Source of the DNA: an uncultured Clostridia bacterium
Lineage (GTDB): Bacteria; Bacillota; Clostridia; TANB77; CAG-508
Direction of reading: 5' to 3'
Length of the DNA: 51,503 nucleotides
Assembly (NCBI GenBank): GCA_947642355.1
Contig: CANRSD010000008.1
Location: 1-51,503 of the forward strand
Position numbers and translations under genes: made by a program. Shown here one piece after another: positions 46,542 to 51,503 of this stretch. Under the pieces are notes generated by a model. It had not been told where the DNA came from and did not search any database. It saw only the letters and a list, made by a program, of their open reading frames with translations. Within the stretch, counting starts at the first letter, position 1. The number at the start of each line of letters is the position of its first letter.

Positions 46542-47268
46542 AAAAAATCTCTTAAAAAAATGTTTATTTCTAGCATTTTTAATAATAACAATTACAATAG
46601 TATTTTCAATTGTTATGAAATATAATGTAGAAGGTGAAATAACTCTTCCTTATTCTTTGGAAAAAATTCTAATTGTCAGTAGAATTGATACTAAAAACAA
46701 TGAAGATTCAAATAATCTTTGGAATATAAGTTTAACTGAAAATAATAATATATTTATTTATATAAACCAGAGTCAAAAGTCTAGTAATGAAACTATAAAA
46801 AATATAAAAATAGAAAATTTTAATATTACTAAAAAACCAAATATTGGTCAAATTGCTGTATATAGACCAACTGGCGAATTAAATAATTTATATGAACATA
46901 GTGAACAAAATTATTTAAATAGTAATTTAATATATAATGGAGCAAAAATTGATACTTTAAAAACTTTAGAAATTGGAAATAAAGGCGGAATGTTAGGCTT
47001 CAGAATATCATTAGAAAATCTAGGAAATTACATTTCTAACAATTATGATGAAGAAATTGTATATGATGCTAATTTACTTACGAAAGCTGGGATTAATTCA
47101 GAAAATATTAATTTTTCTATATCATTTGACATCCTAATAACTTTAAATAGTAATATAACTTTTAAAGGAACTATAAATTTAGATTTACCAAATAATGATA
47201 TAATTTCTAACCCTGAATCGTATCTTGAAATTACAGATTTTAACAATATAGTATTTAAAAGAATATAA
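46531..47268 (+). CDS. Unknown membrane-anchored extracytoplasmic protein
   Basis: The 245-residue protein has one N-terminal membrane segment (about 10-30) behind lysines, then a long Asn/Ser/Ile-rich outer part with alternating polar and hydrophobic residues, suggesting beta structure. There is no lipobox cysteine. I do not recognise a family. It overlaps tadA by 11 bases and ends at a strong hairpin, so it is co-expressed with tadA by position; a functional link is not implied. Confidence 0.6.
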   Translation: MTNKKNLLKKCLFLAFLIITITIVFSIVMKYNVEGEITLPYSLEKILIVSRIDTKNNEDSNNLWNISLTENNNIFIYINQSQKSSNETIKNIKIENFNITKKPNIGQIAVYRPTGELNNLYEHSEQNYLNSNLIYNGAKIDTLKTLEIGNKGGMLGFRISLENLGNYISNNYDEEIVYDANLLTKAGINSENINFSISFDILITLNSNITFKGTINLDLPNNDIISNPESYLEITDFNNIVFKRI

Positions 47269-47273
47269 TAATT

Positions 47274-47312
47274 ATCCCAAACTGTTAAAAGTTACAGTTT
47301 GGGAATTTTTTA
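47274..47312. terminator. Terminator between the 46531 gene and mgtE
   Basis: TCCCAAACTGT pairs with ACAGTTTGGGA, followed by ATTTTTT. It lies between convergent genes. Confidence 0.75.
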
Positions 47313-48647
47313 TACACCTAAAATTAATACTGCTAAATTAAAATATACTAAAACTGAACAAGTATCAACTATTGTTGTAATTAATGGTGAAGCCATTATT
47401 GCTGGGTCCAATTTTAATTTCTTAGCAAGCATTGGTAAAATACAACCCAAAGATTTAGCAAGCATTGCAACTATAATAAGAGTAAGTCCAACAACTACTG
47501 CAAGTTTAGTTTGTCCAATATCATATTGTATAAATATTCTTATTGCATTTATTAGTGCTAATGTTGTTCCCACTAATATAGCCACTCTTACTTCTTTCCA
47601 CCATACTTTTAAAAAATCTTTTAATTTTATCTCATCTTGAGAAAATCCTCTTATTACTAATGTAGAAGTTTGAGCACCACAATTACCACCTGTCCCCATA
47701 AGAAGTGGAACAAAGGCTACCAATATAGGAAGTGCTGAAAATGCATTTTCATACATAGAAATAACATTTCCTGTAAGTATTGAAGCAAGCATTAAAAAGA
47801 TCAGCCAAACAATTCTATTCTTAGCATGTTTAAATACAGTTGTCTTAAAATATGATTCATCACTTGGCGTCACAGCCGCCATCTTTTCAAAATCTTCTTC
47901 TGCTTCTTCTTGTAAAACATCAATAGCATCATCAATTGTAATTATACCTACTAACCTATTTTCCATATCTACAACTGGCATAGCAATAAAATTATATTTA
48001 TCAAACATTTTAGCAACATCTTCTTTATCTGTTAGTGTAGAAATTGTTTTTACATTTGTATTCATTATATTCTTTATTTTTTCTTCTTTATTCGCTATTA
48101 ATAACTGTTTTACATCTATAACTCCAATTACTTTCCTATCTATTGTTAAAACATAACAAGTATATACTGTTTCTTTTTCTAATCCTATTTTTCTAATTTT
48201 CTCAAATGCATCTTCTACTGTCATATTTTCTTTTAAATCAATAAATTCTGTTGTCATAATAGTTCCTGCACTATCATCAGGATATGCTAACAATTCATTT
48301 ATAATCTTTCTATCTTTAACATCTACATTTCTTAAAATACGTTTTACTACATTTGCTGGCATTTCTTCAATTAAATCAACTGTATCATCAAAAAATAATT
48401 CATCTAATACATTTTTTAATTCTTTATCAGTAAAATAATTAATTAATTTTTCTTGAACATCAGGTTCTAACTCTGCAAACACCTTTGCTGCTTTTTCTTT
48501 TGATAAAATTCTATAAATTATTAATATCTTTTCCTCTTCTATTTCTTCAAATAAACTCGGGAAATCAGCACTATTTATCTTTTCTAAATATTCACGTAAA
48601 TCATTAAATCTTTGTTTTTCAATTAATTCTAAAATTTCTTCTTTCAA
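47310..48647 (-). CDS. mgtE: MgtE-family magnesium channel/transporter
   Basis: The 445-residue protein has an N-terminal helical Mg2+ sensor domain (1-125), a CBS pair (about 130-250) ending EEEAEEDFEKMAAVTPSDES, and five membrane segments with the pore motif PLLMGTGGNCGAQTSTLVIRG. It imports Mg2+ and is gated by cytoplasmic Mg2+ through the N and CBS domains. It starts at TTG 48647, seven bases after GGGGGAG. It lies next to the Mg2+ P-type ATPase gene in the same direction but separated by a hairpin. I see no M-box-like leader in the 97-base gap. Confidence 0.93.
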   Translation of the reverse strand: MKEEILELIEKQRFNDLREYLEKINSADFPSLFEEIEEEKILIIYRILSKEKAAKVFAELEPDVQEKLINYFTDKELKNVLDELFFDDTVDLIEEMPANVVKRILRNVDVKDRKIINELLAYPDDSAGTIMTTEFIDLKENMTVEDAFEKIRKIGLEKETVYTCYVLTIDRKVIGVIDVKQLLIANKEEKIKNIMNTNVKTISTLTDKEDVAKMFDKYNFIAMPVVDMENRLVGIITIDDAIDVLQEEAEEDFEKMAAVTPSDESYFKTTVFKHAKNRIVWLIFLMLASILTGNVISMYENAFSALPILVAFVPLLMGTGGNCGAQTSTLVIRGFSQDEIKLKDFLKVWWKEVRVAILVGTTLALINAIRIFIQYDIGQTKLAVVVGLTLIIVAMLAKSLGCILPMLAKKLKLDPAIMASPLITTIVDTCSVLVYFNLAVLILGV

Positions 48648-48685
48648 TTTTGACTCCCCCTTTTCTTAAATAAAAATAGATAAGT

Positions 48686-48716
48686 AAGTTACATTTTATG
48701 TAACCTACTTATTCAT
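48686..48716 (-). terminator. Terminator after mgtA
   Basis: AAGTAGGTTACAT and ATGTAACTTACTT form a stem with one G-T pair just after the mgtA stop, with T-rich sequence following. Confidence 0.7.
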
Positions 48717-48743
48717 TATAACAAATATTTTTTAAATGTCAAT

Positions 48744-51344
48744 CTAAATCCATTCTCCATATTTTTTTATATATATTTTTTTAGCAAATAATGCTACAAA
48801 ACAATATAATACTGGCACACCAATAATTATAATTAAATAATCTAAAGTTATTGGTAATAATCCTATTATTTTTCCTAAAAACGTATATGGAACTAAAACT
48901 GCAATTATACTTAAAAATATGGTTGAAAAATATACTATTTTTGAAGCATTACTTTGTATAAATGGTTTTTTAGCAGTCCTAATTATATGCATTCCTATTA
49001 AATTCGATACTACACCATATGAAAACCATATTGTTTGTAACATAGCTGCATTTTTTATTCCAAAAATAAACCAAACTGAAGCAAAAACAATTAAATCAAA
49101 TGCTGAACTAAGTGGTCCCATAAACAACATAAAATTCTTTAAACTTTTTATATTCCACCTTTTTTGTACTTTCAAATACTCTTCATCTACATTATCAAAA
49201 GGAAGAGTTAGCTGTCCAAAATCATATAATAAACTCTGAACTAGTAATTGTATTGGTGTAATAGGTAAAAATGGCAATAAAATACTTGCTATTATAACTG
49301 ATGTTACTTCTCCAAAATTAAAACTTACAGCCATTTTTATATATTTCATTAAATTTGCAAATGTTTTTCTTCCTTCTGTTACACCATCTAAAAGAACATT
49401 TAAATCTTTTTCAAGTAAAATTATATCTGCTGTCTCTTTTGCTATATCTACTGCTGTATCTACTGAAATTCCAACGTCAGAATTACTAAGCGATGGACTA
49501 TCATTAATACCATCTCCCATATATCCTACTACATTTTCATTTTCCTTTAAAATTCTTACAATTCTAGCTTTTTGAATTGGAGATAATTTTGCAAAAATAT
49601 TAACTTTTCTTAATTGGTTCAAAAGTGCTCTATCAGAAATTTTATCAATCTGACTTCCAATCATTATCTTTTCAGAATTTATTCCTACTTTTTGACATAC
49701 ACATCTTGTTACCTCTTTATTATCACCAGTTAAAACTATTACTCTAATCCCAGAATCATTTAAATTCTTTATTGACGATTTACAACTTTCTTTTGGAGGA
49801 TCTAAAAATCCTATAAATCCCATAAGTACCATATCTTTCTCATCTTTAACACCAAATGTTTCTACATTATTAATATCATTTTTTTGAGCAACTGCTACAA
49901 CTCTTAGTCCATCTTCATTTAATTTTTTAGCCATATCTAAAATTTCATTTTTTATATCTTTTGTTATTTTTGAAACTGCACCTTTATAATCAACCATTGT
50001 ACAAATATTTAAAATTTCCTCAATTGCACCTTTTGTTATTAATTGTTTTTTATTACCATCAGTTACTACAACAGATAATCTTCTCCTTGAAAAATCAAAT
50101 GGTATTTCATCTACTTTATTATAATTCTCAACATATTCCATCATACCATTTTCTTTTGCTCTATTAATTACAGCAGTATCTATATTTCCTTTAAGCCCTG
50201 TTTGAAAATAAGAATTTAAAAAAGTATGCTTTAAAATTCTTAAATCTTCTTCTCCCTTTATATTTAAATATTTTTCTAGAACAATTCTATCTTCTGTTAA
50301 TGTACCTGTTTTATCTGTACACAAAATTCCCATAGAACCAAATGTCTGTATACTATCTAATCTTTTTACAATAGTTTTTTTCTTAGACATTCTAATAGCA
50401 CCTTTAGATAAACTTGAAGATAATATAACTGGTAATAGTAATGGAGTTATACCAATAGCTATAGCAACTGCAAAAGTAAATGATGTAATTAAATCATACT
50501 TAACAGAAGTAATCATGAAAACTAATGGTATCATTATTAACATAAATTTAATTAATAATTTACTAATTCCCTCAATATCTTTTTGAAAAGCTGTTTTAGG
50601 TTTTGTAGAATTTATAGTATGTGCTATTTTACCAAAATACGTATTATTTCCTGTTTGAAAAACAATTCCTTTAGCTGACCCACTTACGACATTTGTTCCC
50701 ATAAAGCAAATTGTATCTAAATCTGAAATACTATCAATATTTTTAGTATCATTCTCAGAAATAGCTACTTTCTTTACTGAATCTGACTCTCCAGTTAAAG
50801 TAGATTGACCTACATATAAATCTTTTGATTCAATAATTCTTAAATCAGCTGGTATCATATCTCCTGCTGATAACAGAATTAAGTCTCCAACTGTTATTTG
50901 CTTCATCGAAACACCTATTTTTTTATTATCTCTTATTACTGTTGCTTGTGTTTCCACCATTTCTTTTAGTTTTTCTGCTGCCTTATTAGAATTATATTCT
51001 TCAAAAAACTCAAGTAATGTACTTGCAATTACTAAAACTAAAATTACTATAATATTAGCATAATTTGGAATATCTGCTAAAACAACATCTGTATAAAAAA
51101 GCACTAAAGAAATTCCTATCAAAATACTATTAAATGGACTAAATAAACTTTCTAATAAATAATTATACCATCTTTTAGGTTTAGACTGTTTTATTTCATT
51201 AACTCCATATTTTTGAATATTCTGAATTGCTTCTTCATTTTTTAGTCCATATAAATTATAATTTTCTGAAATTTCTTCAATAGAGCTTGTACATAAATTT
51301 CCATACTTTTTTATAATTTCTAAATCATTATTTTTTTCTTGCAT
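48744..51344 (-). CDS. mgtA: Magnesium-transporting P-type ATPase (MgtA/MgtB type)
   Basis: The 866-residue type IIIB P-ATPase has the TLTGES actuator loop, the phosphorylation site CTDKTGTLT, the hinge VLTGDNKEVT, GDGINDSPSL and the MgtA-specific C-terminal LLYDFGQLTLPFDNVD. It imports Mg2+ with ATP. ATG 51344 after GAAAGG is chosen over an in-frame TTG at 51362. The frame is intact over 2.6 kb with no CGG codon at all. Together with MgtE this makes a magnesium uptake cluster. The upstream region runs into the tandem repeat at the window edge; the promoter is not evident. Confidence 0.93.
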   Translation of the reverse strand: MQEKNNDLEIIKKYGNLCTSSIEEISENYNLYGLKNEEAIQNIQKYGVNEIKQSKPKRWYNYLLESLFSPFNSILIGISLVLFYTDVVLADIPNYANIIVILVLVIASTLLEFFEEYNSNKAAEKLKEMVETQATVIRDNKKIGVSMKQITVGDLILLSAGDMIPADLRIIESKDLYVGQSTLTGESDSVKKVAISENDTKNIDSISDLDTICFMGTNVVSGSAKGIVFQTGNNTYFGKIAHTINSTKPKTAFQKDIEGISKLLIKFMLIMIPLVFMITSVKYDLITSFTFAVAIAIGITPLLLPVILSSSLSKGAIRMSKKKTIVKRLDSIQTFGSMGILCTDKTGTLTEDRIVLEKYLNIKGEEDLRILKHTFLNSYFQTGLKGNIDTAVINRAKENGMMEYVENYNKVDEIPFDFSRRRLSVVVTDGNKKQLITKGAIEEILNICTMVDYKGAVSKITKDIKNEILDMAKKLNEDGLRVVAVAQKNDINNVETFGVKDEKDMVLMGFIGFLDPPKESCKSSIKNLNDSGIRVIVLTGDNKEVTRCVCQKVGINSEKIMIGSQIDKISDRALLNQLRKVNIFAKLSPIQKARIVRILKENENVVGYMGDGINDSPSLSNSDVGISVDTAVDIAKETADIILLEKDLNVLLDGVTEGRKTFANLMKYIKMAVSFNFGEVTSVIIASILLPFLPITPIQLLVQSLLYDFGQLTLPFDNVDEEYLKVQKRWNIKSLKNFMLFMGPLSSAFDLIVFASVWFIFGIKNAAMLQTIWFSYGVVSNLIGMHIIRTAKKPFIQSNASKIVYFSTIFLSIIAVLVPYTFLGKIIGLLPITLDYLIIIIGVPVLYCFVALFAKKIYIKKYGEWI

Positions 51345-51429
51345 AATATTTATTCCTTTCAAATTAATATTATAGTTTTATTTTTCAATATTTTTTCTAA
51401 ATTTATGTAAAAATATTCTTATTATTATA

Positions 51430-51503
51430 GTTTTTTTATTATTATTTGTTTTTTATTATTATTTGTTTTTTATTATTATTTGTTTTTTATTATTATTTGT
51501 TTT
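51430..51503. repeat. 17-base AT-only-plus-G tandem repeat at the window edge
   Basis: The unit GTTTTTTATTATTATTT recurs with a period of 18, 17, 17 and 17 bases (G at 51430, 51448, 51465, 51482, 51499) and runs off the end of the window. It lies about 90 bases upstream of mgtA and could alter promoter spacing if copy number varies. Confidence 0.8.

Noticed and set aside
48648-48743. M-box magnesium riboswitch before mgtE, or before mgtA at 51345-51503
   Set aside because: The mgtE gap is under 100 bases and holds mainly the mgtA terminator; the mgtA leader is AT-rich repeat with no conserved M-box elements visible.
1-51503. tRNA, rRNA, CRISPR arrays, insertion sequences and prophage genes
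   Set aside because: I looked for T-loop motifs, regularly spaced repeats, transposase motifs and phage structural genes on both strands and saw none that hold up.

Overview
The window is a very AT-rich chromosomal segment from a low-GC Firmicute, most likely a spore-forming Clostridia-type gut or uncultured lineage. This rests on the base composition, Shine-Dalgarno-led genes, YpeB (spore germination), the small SRP RNA next to dnaX, recR-ybaB-dnaX, Tex, PcrA, YhaN/SbcD-like proteins, Ddl-MurF, and an NRPS of the C-A-T-C-A-T-reductase type known from gut clostridia. I see no tRNA gene, rRNA gene, CRISPR array, transposase or integrase.

Layout: 1-3.4 kb holds an AIM24-family gene, two unknown membrane proteins, MntP and a ribbon-helix-helix protein. 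3.4-4.5 kb is an HtrA/PDZ protein that lacks its catalytic residues. 4.66-12.07 kb is one two-module NRPS with a terminal thioester reductase. 12.1-18.1 kb is a signalling block: two paralogous membrane histidine kinases, a 59-residue orphan, a REC-HD-GYP protein and a DUF975-type membrane protein. 18.1-31.4 kb is leftward housekeeping: tex, GNAT, ABC-F, an ArsC/Spx-like protein, pcrA, ZIP transporter, prfA and a YhaN/SbcD pair, with one rightward membrane gene. 31.5-34.4 kb is a VirD4-like ATPase with two unknown partners. 34.5-42 kb has a DnaJ-like chaperone, YqeK, an orphan gene, ddl-murF-hydrolase and ypeB. 42-51.4 kb has a lipid glycosyltransferase, recR-ybaB-dnaX-SRP RNA, tadA and the Mg2+ transporters MgtE and MgtA.

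The outstanding signal is translational. Ten otherwise normal genes are each broken by a +1 shift, 16 breaks in all, and every break is the same event. The upstream reading frame meets an in-frame CGG codon followed by A or T, and the protein continues correctly only if the four bases CGGA or CGGT are read as one glycine (equivalently, if the C is skipped and GGA/GGT is read). The affected genes are mntP, the NRPS (five times), both histidine kinases (twice each), tex, the YhaN-like gene, the SbcD-like gene, the VirD4-like gene, the DnaJ-like gene and tadA. I found no other kind of frameshift in the window, and no in-frame CGG in a recognisable housekeeping gene that is not shifted. TCGGA strings in the other two phases are read normally, which argues against sequencing error. 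I infer a genome-wide +1 recoding of CGG, in effect a natural quadruplet glycine codon CGGW, perhaps through an expanded-anticodon tRNA-Gly or loss of tRNA-Arg(CCG).

Four less AT-biased genes (AIM24, the 1528 membrane gene, the 59-residue orphan, the 36235 orphan) do carry CGG as ordinary arginine. Each has exactly one, at codon 10-13, after a purine-ending codon. These may be recent arrivals or a second, regulated class. All coordinates below treat the recoded genes as single continuous genes.
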